DNA of 22,575 nucleotides, from the NCBI GenBank assembly GCA_002402905.1, contig DHGT01000089.1, forward strand, positions 34,565 to 57,139, read 5' to 3'. This document shows positions 1-8,309 of this stretch, piece after piece (position 1 is the first letter of the stretch; each line of letters starts with the position of its first letter). The translations under genes and the position numbers were made by a program. The DNA comes from Desulfatitalea sp. UBA4791. Its GTDB lineage: Bacteria; Desulfobacterota; Desulfobacteria; Desulfobacterales; Desulfosarcinaceae. Under the pieces are notes generated by a model that was given only the letters and a program-made list of their open reading frames with translations, had not been told where the DNA came from and made no database searches.

Positions 1-3
1 TGA

Positions 4-1248
4 ATGAGTTGGTATTACAAGGATGGTGGGCAGGAGATCGGACCGATCAGCAAAGCGGAACTGGCCGCTCTGATCAAATCCGGACGAATCGGTGGGCAGA
101 CCATGGTCCGCAACATCACCATGGACGCCTGGCGGCCACTTGCACAAATGATTCGACCCGCGGCATCCGGGGCGGCAGACCCTTCCCCGCCTGCGCCACC
201 CGCCCCGCCTTCCGCGCCGGACGCTTCCCGATCCGCGCCCATGCCGGACATCCCGTCGGTCAAATCCCAGGAACCGTTCCAATTCAAGGGCAGCGGTGGA
301 GAGTATTTCAAAATCTGGATTGTCAATGTCCTGTTGTCCATCGTCACCCTGGGGATCTATTCGGCCTGGGCCAAGGTGCGCCGCAAACAATATTTTTACG
401 GTAACACCCGCTTGGTCGGCGCCACCTTCCGCTATCTGGCCGAGCCGACCAAGATATTGAAGGGGCGAATCGTGGTTTTTCTCGGTTTTGCCATTTACAT
501 GGTCGTCAATCAGATTTTTCCACCGGCGGGCTTCGGATTTGGTTTGGTGTTTCTTTTCATACTGCCCTGGCTCGTGGTGCGTTCGTTGGCGTTCAATGCA
601 CGCAACAGCGCCTGGCGCAACATCCGTTTCAATTTCAAGGGTACCTATGGGGGTGCGGCTGAGGCCTTCGTGCTCTTTCCGCTCCTTTCGATTTTGACCC
701 TCGGCATTCTGGGCCCCTATGCCCACTACCGTCAGAAAAAATTCATCGTGGAAAATTCGGCATACGGGACGACCGCTTTTGCCTTTAATGCCACCGCAGG
801 AGATTACTACCGCATCGTCTATATGTTCATGATTCCCGTGATCGCCGTAATTGCCGTTGTCACGGCGGTCACACTGCTGGTGCCGTCCTTGTCCGTACCG
901 GTGACCCTGCTGGTCATGGTCGTCATGTACCTGTATGCGTTTGCCTATTTCACCGTTCGGTCGAGCAACCTGCTGTACAACTCCGGCGCTCTGCGCCAGC
1001 ACCGCTTCAAGGCAACCATGAAGATCAAGGCGTTTGCCATGATCCTGCTCACCAACACCCTGGCCATCGTTTGCACCCTGGGGTTGTTTCATCCCTTTGC
1101 CCAGGTGCGCGCGTATCGATACAAGATCGATCACCTGGCCTTGCTGCCGGCCGGCGACCTGTCCCAGTTCGTCGCGGCCGAATTGAAGCAGACCAGCGCT
1201 CTGGGTGACGAGCTGTCCGATTTCATGGATTTTGATTTCGGTTTGTAA
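4..1248 (+). CDS. DUF898 (YjgN-type) membrane protein with N-terminal GYF_2 domain
   Basis: A 414-aa inner-membrane protein of unknown biochemical function. Residues 2-50 look like a GYF_2 domain (starts SWYYKDGGQEIGPIS), a small module usually fused to membrane proteins. A Pro/Ala-rich linker (about 55-80) follows, then a long DUF898 region from about residue 91 with the family hallmarks GGEYFKIWIVN and LGIYSAWAKVRRKQYFY, repeated in weaker form later (LGILGPYAHYRQKKF; LGLFHPFAQVRAYRYK). Several hydrophobic stretches are probable membrane helices. An in-frame stop sits directly before the ATG at position 4, so the start cannot lie further upstream, and the GYF motif begins at residue 2. The M48 protease gene follows after 20 bp. 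DUF898 proteins are often found beside M48 proteases, which supports co-transcription. The family assignment is firm; the function is not known. Confidence 0.9.
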   Translation: MSWYYKDGGQEIGPISKAELAALIKSGRIGGQTMVRNITMDAWRPLAQMIRPAASGAADPSPPAPPAPPSAPDASRSAPMPDIPSVKSQEPFQFKGSGGEYFKIWIVNVLLSIVTLGIYSAWAKVRRKQYFYGNTRLVGATFRYLAEPTKILKGRIVVFLGFAIYMVVNQIFPPAGFGFGLVFLFILPWLVVRSLAFNARNSAWRNIRFNFKGTYGGAAEAFVLFPLLSILTLGILGPYAHYRQKKFIVENSAYGTTAFAFNATAGDYYRIVYMFMIPVIAVIAVVTAVTLLVPSLSVPVTLLVMVVMYLYAFAYFTVRSSNLLYNSGALRQHRFKATMKIKAFAMILLTNTLAIVCTLGLFHPFAQVRAYRYKIDHLALLPAGDLSQFVAAELKQTSALGDELSDFMDFDFGL

Positions 1249-1268
1249 ACAAAAAGGGCCCTCCCACC

Positions 1269-2324
1269 ATGATCACCATTCGCGGCACATGGTACGACGG
1301 TAAAAGCTCTGCGCAGACCGAGGTGGTGCTGACGGTATATGACACCGATGCCCTGCAGGTCGAGCGGATCGATAATGGAGAGGTCCTTTGTCGCAGGAAA
1401 AGCTTTGACCTCCGGGTGTCGGATCGCCTGGCCGATACGCCCAGGCAGTTGAACTTTCCGGATGGGGCCGTCCTGGAAACCGACGATAACGCGGGGGTGG
1501 ACCGAATTCTCGAGCATACCCGTCGGGACCATTGGAGCCTTTGGGTGCACCTGCTCGAGTCCCGCAAGCGTTATGTGCTGACGGCATTCGTGATCGTGCT
1601 GCTGATCGGTATCGGGATGGTAAAATTTGGCGTTCCAGCGGCAGCAGGGTGGGTGGCGGTCGCGCTGCCCGATTCGATGTACGATCTGGCCGATCGGCAG
1701 ACCCTGGCCTTTCTGGACAAGGCGCTCTTTTCTGATTCCACGCTACCGCAGGCGACCGAAGAGCGGGTGCGCGGGCACCTGCGGCCGGCCATCGACGCTC
1801 ATCCTGACCTGGGACTCGAATTGCAGTTTCGTAAAGGCGGCAAACTGGGGCCCAATGCCTTCGCCCTGCCCGGGGGCACCATCGTGTTCACCGATGAAAT
1901 GGTGCAGATGGCCGGCCATGACGAAGAGCTGCTGGCCGTAATGGCCCACGAAATCGGCCACGTGGTGCACCGGCACGGCATGCGCCGCATGGTTCAGGAT
2001 TCCATGCTTTCCTTTGCCATTCTGGCGCTGACCGGCGACGCGTCCGGGGTGTCCGAACTGTTCCTGGGGTTGCCCGTGATTCTAACCGAACTGGCCTACT
2101 CGCGCGCTTTTGAACGCGAGGCCGACCGTTATGCCCTCGACTACCTGTTGGCCCACGGTGTGCCGCCCGAGCGTTTCGCCGACATCCTCTCGCGAATCGA
2201 CCAAGAACACAAGACCCAGTCGTCCGGTGACGATGGCAGGGAAGGGTGGACCGGCTATCTCGCCACCCATCCCCCGACGCCGGAGCGGGTCAAGTTGTTC
2301 CGTGAGGCCGGCGAGGCGGAATAG
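1269..2324 (+). CDS. M48 family membrane-anchored zinc metallopeptidase
   Basis: A 351-aa protein. The N-terminal ~80 residues form a beta-rich domain seen in this M48 subgroup. One transmembrane helix is predicted at about 102-119, and the peptidase domain (about 145-350) would lie on one face of the membrane. The zinc site is visible: HEIGH at 227-231 gives two His ligands and the catalytic Glu, and E-x3-D at 282-286 (in FEREADRYA) supplies the third ligand. The C-terminal motif LATHPPTPER is typical of Oma1/BepA-like M48 proteases, which degrade misfolded or damaged membrane or envelope proteins. The Shine-Dalgarno sequence is weak, which fits translational coupling to the DUF898 gene 20 bp upstream. 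All active-site residues are intact. The substrate is unknown, and the protease could act on the DUF898 protein or on envelope proteins generally (inference). Confidence 0.93.
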   Translation: MITIRGTWYDGKSSAQTEVVLTVYDTDALQVERIDNGEVLCRRKSFDLRVSDRLADTPRQLNFPDGAVLETDDNAGVDRILEHTRRDHWSLWVHLLESRKRYVLTAFVIVLLIGIGMVKFGVPAAAGWVAVALPDSMYDLADRQTLAFLDKALFSDSTLPQATEERVRGHLRPAIDAHPDLGLELQFRKGGKLGPNAFALPGGTIVFTDEMVQMAGHDEELLAVMAHEIGHVVHRHGMRRMVQDSMLSFAILALTGDASGVSELFLGLPVILTELAYSRAFEREADRYALDYLLAHGVPPERFADILSRIDQEHKTQSSGDDGREGWTGYLATHPPTPERVKLFREAGEAE

Positions 2325-2448
2325 CAGCTCGTCAGGCGAAACCTCAGTCCGTCCTGCCGTCGACCTCTTCGTCACAATTCACAAACCTCAAAGACCACCA
2401 ATTGCGGTCCAACAAGGGCAATCGCCGGTTCATCGATACGCTCTGCTT
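2325..2448. other. convergent intergenic region, no terminator seen
   Basis: The gap lies between the 3' ends of the M48 gene and the HIT gene. I see no GC-rich hairpin followed by a T-run on either strand and no small ORF with a ribosome-binding site. Confidence 0.5.
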
Positions 2449-2796
2449 CTATCGCCGCGCGAGCATGGGGCCCAATTGCCGACCGCCGAACAGGTGCATG
2501 TGCAGGTGGAAGACCTCCTGATTGGCGTCGCGATTGCAGTTGACGAGCAGACGGTAGCCGCTTTCGGCAACCCCTTCGTTTTCGGCGATGAGTCTGGCCA
2601 CCGTGAACATGTGGCCGACCAACTGCTCGTCTTCGGGAGTCACATCATTGACAGTGGCAATCTCCTTGTTGGGGACAATCAACACATGGGTGGGGGCCTG
2701 GGGTTCGATGTCGCGGAAGGCTGTCACCTGCTCGTCCCGATAGACGATGTCGCTGGGGATTTCGCCCTTGATGATCCTGGTGAAAATGGTTGCCAT
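2449..2796 (-). CDS. HIT (histidine triad) family nucleotide-binding protein
   Basis: A 115-aa protein of the Hint branch, the usual length for the family. These are small cytoplasmic dimers that hydrolyse purine nucleoside phosphoramidates and aminoacyl-adenylates. The triad HLHMH is at residues 97-101, with H99 the expected nucleophile, followed by LFGG. The N-terminal IFTRIIKGEIPSDIVYRDE and the APTHVLIVPNKEI segment are family hallmarks. The start is fixed by AAAGGAG a few bases upstream of the ATG. It is the last gene of a probable minus-strand operon after the oxidoreductase and the CDF transporter, with 61 bp separating it from the CDF stop. Nothing looks damaged. The function is general housekeeping and the neighbours give no specific role. 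Confidence 0.95.
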   Translation of the reverse strand: MATIFTRIIKGEIPSDIVYRDEQVTAFRDIEPQAPTHVLIVPNKEIATVNDVTPEDEQLVGHMFTVARLIAENEGVAESGYRLLVNCNRDANQEVFHLHMHLFGGRQLGPMLARR

Positions 2797-2857
2797 GATC
2801 TCTCCTTTGGTCGATAGGGGGATAGTTTTTCCGTCGTCTCCCGGCGTTGAACCGAGG

Positions 2858-3895
2858 CTACGGGTCAGAGGCGGATGCGCGGGTCAGGCGTTCGCGGTGC
2901 CACACCTTGGTGTTGTCGTGGTCAAGGCTGCGCAGGTCGCAGGAGGCTTGGCGGCAGACCGGACATTCGTCGGGCGCGCAGGGGTCCGTGTGCACCAGGA
3001 CGTCGGCGTTGCCCCTATAGGCGTCGACCAGCAGGGATTCCAGAATTTTGGCTTCGTGGTGAGCCTTTGCTAGTGAGAGGTCTACGGGCAGAACCAGATG
3101 CAGGTCGATGTGGACGAAGGCTCCGGCCCGCCATGCGCGAAGCTGGTGGATATCCACCCACTCCGGCCGCCGGTTGTTGATCAGAAGGGTGGCGATCCGA
3201 TCGAGCAGAGCCGGGTCCGAGGCATCCATGAGGCGCCGGTAGGATTGCCATACCAGCTGGCCACCAGTGATGAGGATGTTGATACCGATGAGACAGGCGA
3301 TGAGCCCGTCGAAGCGCAGCCACCCCGTCAGGTAGACCAGGCCCAGGGCGATGAGGGCCGCGGCCGAGGAGTAGACATCGGTGAGCACATGTTTGCCGTC
3401 GGCTTCCAGCGCCAAGGATTCGGTGCGCCGCCCGGTGCGGACCAGGTAGAGGCCCAGCAGGAGGTTGATTCCCGTGGCGCCGAACAGCAGGAGCAGACCG
3501 GTTTCCAGGTTTGGCAGGGGATGGGGATCGATCAGGTGACGCACCCCGGAATAGAAAATACCTCCTGCGGCCCCCATGATCAGCGCCCCCTCGAATCCGG
3601 CTGAAAAGTATTCGATCTTGCCGTGGCCGTAGGGGTGGTCGGGATCGGGCGGCTTGGCCGAAATCCAAATGCTGAGGCCTGCGAAAGCGCTGGCCGCCAC
3701 ATTGATGATCGATTCCAGGGCGTCGGACAGCACCGCCGAGGAGTGGGTCAAACGATAGGCGGTGAATTTCACGGCTAAAAGAATGAGACTCACCATAAAC
3801 GAGATCGCTATGGCGCGCATTCGGATGCGCTGCAGATCGGGTGGCGCTGCCGTGGAGGGGCCGCGGGGGCGCTCTTCTTGCCGATCATGTGTCAT
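2858..3895 (-). CDS. cation diffusion facilitator (CDF) family metal transporter
   Basis: A 345-aa cation/proton antiporter of the inner membrane that exports divalent metals (Zn, Fe, Mn or Co). Numbered from the chosen ATG: TM2 motif SDALESIIN (D58, E61, N65), DHPYGHGK from residue 86, TM5 motif H169-x3-D173 (GKHVLTDVYSS), then a cytoplasmic domain from about 230 with the usual WVDIHQLRAWRAGAFVHIDLHL fold. TM2 has E-x3-N where YiiP-type zinc transporters have D-x3-D, so metal preference may differ. The C-terminus carries clustered cysteines (CAPDECPVCRQASC), a possible extra metal-binding tail. I prefer the ATG at 3895, with AAGGTG upstream; a GTG at 3958 would add 21 residues but lacks a convincing ribosome-binding site. 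It lies between the oxidoreductase and HIT genes on the same strand. The substrate cannot be assigned from sequence. Confidence 0.92.
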   Translation of the reverse strand: MTHDRQEERPRGPSTAAPPDLQRIRMRAIAISFMVSLILLAVKFTAYRLTHSSAVLSDALESIINVAASAFAGLSIWISAKPPDPDHPYGHGKIEYFSAGFEGALIMGAAGGIFYSGVRHLIDPHPLPNLETGLLLLFGATGINLLLGLYLVRTGRRTESLALEADGKHVLTDVYSSAAALIALGLVYLTGWLRFDGLIACLIGINILITGGQLVWQSYRRLMDASDPALLDRIATLLINNRRPEWVDIHQLRAWRAGAFVHIDLHLVLPVDLSLAKAHHEAKILESLLVDAYRGNADVLVHTDPCAPDECPVCRQASCDLRSLDHDNTKVWHRERLTRASASDP

Positions 3896-3994
3896 GGGGG
3901 TCGATTCACCTTCGCTATTGGCGTTTATCGTTGGTCGACCGGCGATCTCGATGGTCACGACCGTTAAAAGGGGGTGTTTCCCGTCTCTTACCGG

Positions 3995-4882
3995 TCAGGC
4001 GGTCGGCCGGTTCAAACGATTCAGGACCCGATAGAGCGCCTGGGTACCCAGGTTCTCCTCGCCCTGGGCCATGGCCGCCACGTAAAACTGGTTGACCAGG
4101 GCAAGGCCGGGCAGGCTCAGGTTCATGCGGCGCGCCTCGTCCAGGGCAATGCCCATGTCTTTGACAAAATGCTTGACGAAGAACCCCGGATCGAAGTTGC
4201 CGTCGGCGATGCGGCGGCCGATGTGATTGATGGCCCAGGAGCTGGCGGCGCCCTGACCGATCACATCGATGATGGCATGCTGAGCCATGCCGGCCCGGTG
4301 GGCATAAAGAAGAGATTCCACGACTCCGATCATGGTGCCGGCGATGAGGATCTGGTTGCACATCTTGGTATGCTGGCCCGCACCGGGGCCCCCCATGTAG
4401 GCGATGTGCCGCCCCATGCTATTGAACAGCGGCAGAACACGATCGTAGGCCGCCAGGTCTCCACCGACCATGATCGCCAGGGTGGCTTCCCGGGCGCCGA
4501 TGTCGCCGCCGGACACCGGGGCATCAAGAGCCGCCACGCCCTTTTGATGTGCACGTTCATGAATCCTGCGGGCCAAATCCGGACTGGAGGTGGACATATC
4601 CACGATCACGGCACCTGTTTTGGCCCCGGCGAGCGCGCCTTCGGCCGAGAGGATCACCTCCTGCACGTCGCTCGGATAGCCGACGATGGAAAAGATGACC
4701 TCCGCAGACTCGGCAACTGTCTTGGGGGATGGACACCACCGGGCGCCCCGCTCCATCAGGTTCCCGGCTTTGTCACGAGTGCGATTGTACACATAGACGG
4801 TGTGCCCGGCATCGATGAGATGACCGCACATGGCGTTGCCCATGACACCCGTTCCGATCCATCCAATAGAGACTGCTTGCAT
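3995..4882 (-). CDS. NAD(P)-dependent oxidoreductase, 3-hydroxyisobutyrate dehydrogenase family
   Basis: A 295-aa beta-hydroxyacid dehydrogenase. Family members oxidise or reduce 3-hydroxyisobutyrate, tartronate semialdehyde, glyoxylate or succinic semialdehyde with NAD(P). The N-terminal Rossmann motif GWIGTGVMG is at residues 7-15. The substrate motif DAPVSGGDIGA starts at residue 120. The catalytic lysine is K173 in GPGAGQHTKMCNQ. The C-terminal helical domain contains KHFVKDMGIALDEA, also a hallmark. Length is typical (about 290). I chose the ATG at 4882 because the Rossmann fold begins immediately after it; the 14 extra residues of the longer frame add no conserved sequence. It appears to be the first gene of the minus-strand unit running into the CDF and HIT genes. 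3-Hydroxyisobutyrate dehydrogenase and tartronate semialdehyde reductase cannot be separated from sequence alone. Confidence 0.92.
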   Translation of the reverse strand: MQAVSIGWIGTGVMGNAMCGHLIDAGHTVYVYNRTRDKAGNLMERGARWCPSPKTVAESAEVIFSIVGYPSDVQEVILSAEGALAGAKTGAVIVDMSTSSPDLARRIHERAHQKGVAALDAPVSGGDIGAREATLAIMVGGDLAAYDRVLPLFNSMGRHIAYMGGPGAGQHTKMCNQILIAGTMIGVVESLLYAHRAGMAQHAIIDVIGQGAASSWAINHIGRRIADGNFDPGFFVKHFVKDMGIALDEARRMNLSLPGLALVNQFYVAAMAQGEENLGTQALYRVLNRLNRPTA

Positions 4883-4919
4883 GATGATCAATCCCGTTTG
4901 TGAAAGGGTTTGTTTTGGA

Positions 4920-4943
4920 CCCAATTTGGCTATTTGTGGAGGA
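4920..4943 (+). repeat. copy A of a short dispersed motif (see 16500-16523)
   Basis: This segment aligns, with three one-base gaps and little mismatch, to the reverse complement of 16500-16523. The shared core is TATTTGTGGA preceded by CCAATT-GGC. It lies 38 bp upstream of the oxidoreductase start. It may be a small genomic repeat family or a coincidence of two AT-rich intergenic stretches. Confidence 0.3.
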
Positions 4944-4989
4944 CACTGAATAAAATGACATTTCAGCGGTCGACAGATGGTGAGAAATA

Positions 4990-4995
4990 TATAAT
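4990..4995 (+). promoter_or_regulatory. possible -10 element for the 74-aa gene
   Basis: A perfect TATAAT lies 42 bp upstream of the ATG at 5038 in a locally AT-rich patch. No good -35 sits at 16-18 bp. The best hexamer, TCGACA, is at 14-bp spacing, so the promoter call is weak. Confidence 0.3.
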
Positions 4996-5037
4996 TGTAA
5001 ACAGGTGTGTCAAGCGGCGAAAGAGACGGGGGGTGTT

Positions 5038-5262
5038 ATGGACGATATCCGGGTGGCCTGCTACAGCGGTTATCGCGGCGAGCAGACGCCGAAGCGATTC
5101 TGGCTCTCGGAACGGTGCATCGAGGTGGTGCGGGTGATCGACAGCTGGCTGGCGCCCGACCATCGCTATTTCAAGGTGCAAGGCGATGACGGCGGGCGCT
5201 ACATTCTACGCCACGATCCGTATGCGCAGCTGTGGTCCCTGACCTTTTTCGATCAAACCTGA
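5038..5262 (+). CDS. small conserved-looking hypothetical protein (74 aa)
   Basis: A 74-aa soluble protein without a signal peptide or membrane helix. It opens with MDDIRVACYSGYRGEQTPKR and contains alternating hydrophobic/charged strands (RYFKVQGDDGGRYILRHD) that suggest a small beta-barrel or sheet. A G-run (GGGGG) 5 bases upstream of the ATG acts as the ribosome-binding site; the longer upstream reading has none. I recall unnamed short proteins of this pattern (CYSGY..PRxF..D.WYGPDxRYFKV..DDG..YILRHD) in sulfate-reducing Desulfobacterota, so I regard it as real, but I cannot assign a function. Its last 10 bases overlap the 3' end of the convergent lytic transglycosylase gene, with no room for separate terminators. 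Confidence 0.75.
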   Translation: MDDIRVACYSGYRGEQTPKRFWLSERCIEVVRVIDSWLAPDHRYFKVQGDDGGRYILRHDPYAQLWSLTFFDQT

Positions 5263-7379
5263 CCGGGTTGGGCGGTTTCGGTATCCTCCGCCTCCTGGGA
5301 GATGTCCGGATCTGCATCCATGTCCGGTGCCCCATCGGTGGCGGACACGCGTTCGATGGTCGGGATGACCAGTTTCTGATGAAATTTCAAGGCGGCCAGG
5401 TCGACTTCCGGATTGCAATGTTTGAGCAGCCACATGGGGACGTCGAACTTGCCGCGGCACAGTGTCCAGATGCTGTCTCCGCGTTGCACACGGTAGGACT
5501 GCAACTCGCCGATGCGATACACCGCGTAAAAATCCTCCTGCAGGCGTTTGTGATATTCATAGCGATTCTGCTCAAAAGTTTCGGCATTCGTGCGGTCGAG
5601 GGGAATGCGGACCTTCTGGTGCAATTGCAGCACCTGGCCATATGACCATCCATTCAGGTGGCGCACCTGTTGGGTGGACACCTTGGCCCATTCGGCGTAG
5701 TGACCTAACGTCTCCTCGACCTCCACCTGAATGATGCCCACCCGTTGGCCCTTGTGCTGGATGATCCGCTCGAAGGCCACATCGGCGGTCACGATTTCCA
5801 TATTGCGGGCCTGTCGGTCCAGGTCGGCTGTGGTTGGCTCGGCGTCCGGTTCCGCGTCGGTCGATGTCAAAGGAATGACGGAGGCAAGCAGGGGCTGCGG
5901 ATAGTGGTCCGGTTCGGGAGCGGCGGATGTCGGCGGCTCGGCCGCCATGGTCGCGGATACAGGGGTGGGCGGCATCGGCGTGTTGGCTGCCAGGACCGAT
6001 ACCGGCGCCTCGACCCCCGGCGCCGCCTTTCCTGGCCGGGAGTCGCCCGGAGCCGGTATGCGCAGGGTCTGGTGGGGGTAGATCGTGGCCCTGCTATTCA
6101 GATTGTTGGCCAATATCAAATCGTCGAGCCGGACGCGATGCAAACGGGCGATTTTACTGGCCGTGTCTCCGCGCTGCACCGTATAGAAAAGGCTGCGTTT
6201 CTGGTTGTCCTGGAACAGGCTTTCGGGAAGGGCGGCCATGTATGCCGCATCGTCAGAACCGATCGGCGGCAGGCGCAGGGCATAGCCCTTGGGCACATAT
6301 TTTTGTCCGCTGAGAACCGGCTGGCGAAGCGCGGGATTCAGCTGTTTGAGAATTTCGGGGGCGACATCGAAATGGCGGCACAGATCTTCGAAAGCCGCGT
6401 AGCCCTTTAGGTTCAGCGTGCGCGCCGGTACCGGTGCATCCATATCCAGCGCCCCGAAATAAGTTTCATAGTTTGATGCCACCTGGCGGGCCGCCAGGAA
6501 CTCGGCATAAAAATTCCGGGAAGCGAACTTGAATGAACGGCTGCGGTACGATTGGAAGACCGTCTCGAAATCCCCATGCAGCGCCTTGGCCCGCTGCATA
6601 CCTGCGGCGCCATGATTGTAGGCGGTCACGGCCAGGGGCCAGCTCCCCAGCTTGTCGTAGTTTTCCTTCAACAGTTGTGCGGCCGCATGGGTCGCTAAAA
6701 TCGGATCGCGTCTTTCGTCGAGAACATAGCCGACCTCCATGAAGCGTCTGCCCGTGGAACGTGTGAATTGCCACATACCGGCCGCACCGTATTTGCTGTA
6801 CGCATTGATGTTGAAGGACGATTCCACATGCGGCAGGTAGGCCAGATCGTCAGGCAGACCGTGGGATACGAAGATCTCCCGGATACGATCGATATACGCA
6901 CCGGAACGCACCAGTCCGGCTTGGAATCTGTCTTTTTGACCGATTTGGCAGCGCACCCGCCCGGCTGCGGATCTGAATTGACCCGCATCGTCAGGGTGGT
7001 CGAACAATGCCGCCACTCGACGACACGTTTTGTCCGGTGTACGGGGATTGTGGGCCAGGCGTTTTAGAATGTGCTGATATTTATCCGTCGCCAGTTTCAT
7101 GCGCTTGCGATTGACTCGGCTGGCACCGGGAACGTCATAGGGGATCAGTTCGATGATCTCGTAAACGATGTCCATATGCAGGTTGTCGTGCACGATCCCC
7201 TGGTCGGAGCAGTATTGGGAATAGACCCGCGTCCAGAAGTCAACATTGGGAACAATGGCGTCGGGTATGGGAAAGGGGTCGGAAGATGCCCAGGCCGTCC
7301 CCATGGTGGCCGTCCCAATAGCGGAGGAAACGAGAAGCAGGAGGACGCAGAGTGTCCGTAGGAAAAATTTTGAATTCAT
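5253..7379 (-). CDS. MltD-like LysM lytic transglycosylase
   Basis: A 708-aa exported murein lytic transglycosylase that cleaves the MurNAc-GlcNAc bond, forming 1,6-anhydro-MurNAc, and takes part in wall remodelling. A signal peptide covers about residues 1-31 (FFLRTLCVLLLLVSSAIG, then TAWASS). The SLT family 1 domain is at about 165-300: catalytic Glu E186 in YLPHVESSFNINAYSKYGAAG, then GMWQFTRSTGRRF and AVTAYNHGAAGM. A degenerate LysM-like stretch lies at 322-371, clear LysM modules at 398-442 and 628-673, and a weaker one at about 545-593. A low-complexity Pro/Ala linker spans 445-520. It is much longer than E. coli MltD (about 450 aa) because of the linker and additional LysM units. AAAGGTG precedes the ATG at a good distance. 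The gene stands alone on its strand and is convergent with the 74-aa gene. Confidence 0.93.
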   Translation of the reverse strand: MNSKFFLRTLCVLLLLVSSAIGTATMGTAWASSDPFPIPDAIVPNVDFWTRVYSQYCSDQGIVHDNLHMDIVYEIIELIPYDVPGASRVNRKRMKLATDKYQHILKRLAHNPRTPDKTCRRVAALFDHPDDAGQFRSAAGRVRCQIGQKDRFQAGLVRSGAYIDRIREIFVSHGLPDDLAYLPHVESSFNINAYSKYGAAGMWQFTRSTGRRFMEVGYVLDERRDPILATHAAAQLLKENYDKLGSWPLAVTAYNHGAAGMQRAKALHGDFETVFQSYRSRSFKFASRNFYAEFLAARQVASNYETYFGALDMDAPVPARTLNLKGYAAFEDLCRHFDVAPEILKQLNPALRQPVLSGQKYVPKGYALRLPPIGSDDAAYMAALPESLFQDNQKRSLFYTVQRGDTASKIARLHRVRLDDLILANNLNSRATIYPHQTLRIPAPGDSRPGKAAPGVEAPVSVLAANTPMPPTPVSATMAAEPPTSAAPEPDHYPQPLLASVIPLTSTDAEPDAEPTTADLDRQARNMEIVTADVAFERIIQHKGQRVGIIQVEVEETLGHYAEWAKVSTQQVRHLNGWSYGQVLQLHQKVRIPLDRTNAETFEQNRYEYHKRLQEDFYAVYRIGELQSYRVQRGDSIWTLCRGKFDVPMWLLKHCNPEVDLAALKFHQKLVIPTIERVSATDGAPDMDADPDISQEAEDTETAQPGQV

Positions 7380-7684
7380 GTCGAGTCACCTTTAACGAAA
7401 TCCGGCAGGATTGCTTGCCTTGATGCTACCAAAGCCAAGCAAAGCAAATAGCATACCAGTGATCTGGATTCCTGGACTTCCCAAAAGTTCCCGATGGACG
7501 CCGATTTTTCTCTTTTTTGCATGTCTGCTATCGTCTACCGGCGTCAAAAATGGGACACCCGCTGACAACGATCGCCCCTTAAACGCTCTTGCATTTGAGG
7601 GTCGGGGGTTTTAGATTCAGCCAATGGCAATGGCCCATGCCGATCGACGGCGACCGGCCAAACGAGAAATCGAGGAGCGGTGCC
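7380..7684. other. divergent intergenic region (305 bp)
   Basis: This separates the divergent transglycosylase and YceD genes and should contain both promoters. A 67-codon open frame at 7411-7614 has no ribosome-binding site and no recognisable protein pattern, so I treat it as noise. A T-rich stretch lies at about 7505-7520. The only promoter-like pair I find for YceD is listed separately. Confidence 0.6.
7589..7617 (+). promoter_or_regulatory. weak sigma70-like promoter candidate for yceD
   Basis: TTGCAT (7589-7594) and TAGATT (7612-7617) are separated by 17 bp. The match is only 3/6 and 4/6 to consensus, so this is a tentative call based on spacing and position 68 bp upstream of the YceD start. 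Confidence 0.22.
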
Positions 7685-8236
7685 ATGAAAATCGAGGTCC
7701 AACATATCCCCTCACAGGGTACAGTGTTGTCTTATCTCAAACCGGCCAGAGCGTTCCCGGTGATCAAGGAGATGGAAGAGCAGGGGGAGTGCCTCTTCAA
7801 TACTCCCATCGCCATCGAGCTGGACGTGCTGCGCGAGCGGGAATTGATCCGGGTGGACGGCGTGGTGTCGGCCACGGTGCGGTTGACCTGCAGTCGCTGC
7901 CTGATAACCTACGACCATGACCTGCGGCATCGATTTCGATTGCGTTTTTCACGCCAGATCCCAACGGACGTGCATTCGGGAGGAAAAGACGAGGTGGAGC
8001 TGACCGCCGAGCAGATTGGACTGATTTTTTTCAGGGAGGATACCATCGAGCTCAAGGATGCGATCCAGGAGCAGATCGTGCTTTCCATTCCCTACAAACC
8101 ACTGTGCAGCGAGTCGTGCAAGGGCCTGTGCCCCCAATGCGGCGCGGATTTGAATCAAGGGCCTTGCGGGTGTCCAGCCCAACGTGCCGGCAACCCGTTT
8201 GAAGTGTTGAAGAATCGCCAGTGGCCGGCATCATGA
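7685..8236 (+). CDS. YceD / DUF177 family protein with zinc-finger cysteines
   Basis: A 183-aa protein of the YceD family (DUF177), a cytoplasmic group linked to 23S rRNA/ribosome assembly in bacteria and plants. The family core is present: VDGVVSATVRLTCSRCL (C69, C72) and the C-terminal CSESCKGLCPQCG with C141, C145, C149, C152, followed by CGC (C161, C163). These pairs probably bind zinc. The start at 7685 is preceded by GAGGAG at good spacing, whereas an upstream in-frame ATG at 7589 adds 32 unconserved residues. In most bacteria yceD is followed directly by rpmF (ribosomal protein L32); here the next gene is an MCE-domain lipoprotein 73 bp downstream on the same strand. The family call is firm; the exact role is not. 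Confidence 0.88.
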   Translation: MKIEVQHIPSQGTVLSYLKPARAFPVIKEMEEQGECLFNTPIAIELDVLRERELIRVDGVVSATVRLTCSRCLITYDHDLRHRFRLRFSRQIPTDVHSGGKDEVELTAEQIGLIFFREDTIELKDAIQEQIVLSIPYKPLCSESCKGLCPQCGADLNQGPCGCPAQRAGNPFEVLKNRQWPAS

Positions 8237-8309
8237 GACGTATGAAAACTTTGCCCTGTTTGGGCCTGTCCATCGAGGTTAACGCCGTCCGTACGAGGAG
8301 AACAAAACC

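Noticed and set aside
2110..2817. A 235-codon plus-strand frame over the M48 end and the HIT gene.
   Set aside because: It overlaps two well-supported genes in other frames and has no start signal.
7411..7614. A 67-codon open frame in the divergent gap before yceD.
   Set aside because: No ribosome-binding site and no recognisable sequence pattern; it lies where promoters are expected.
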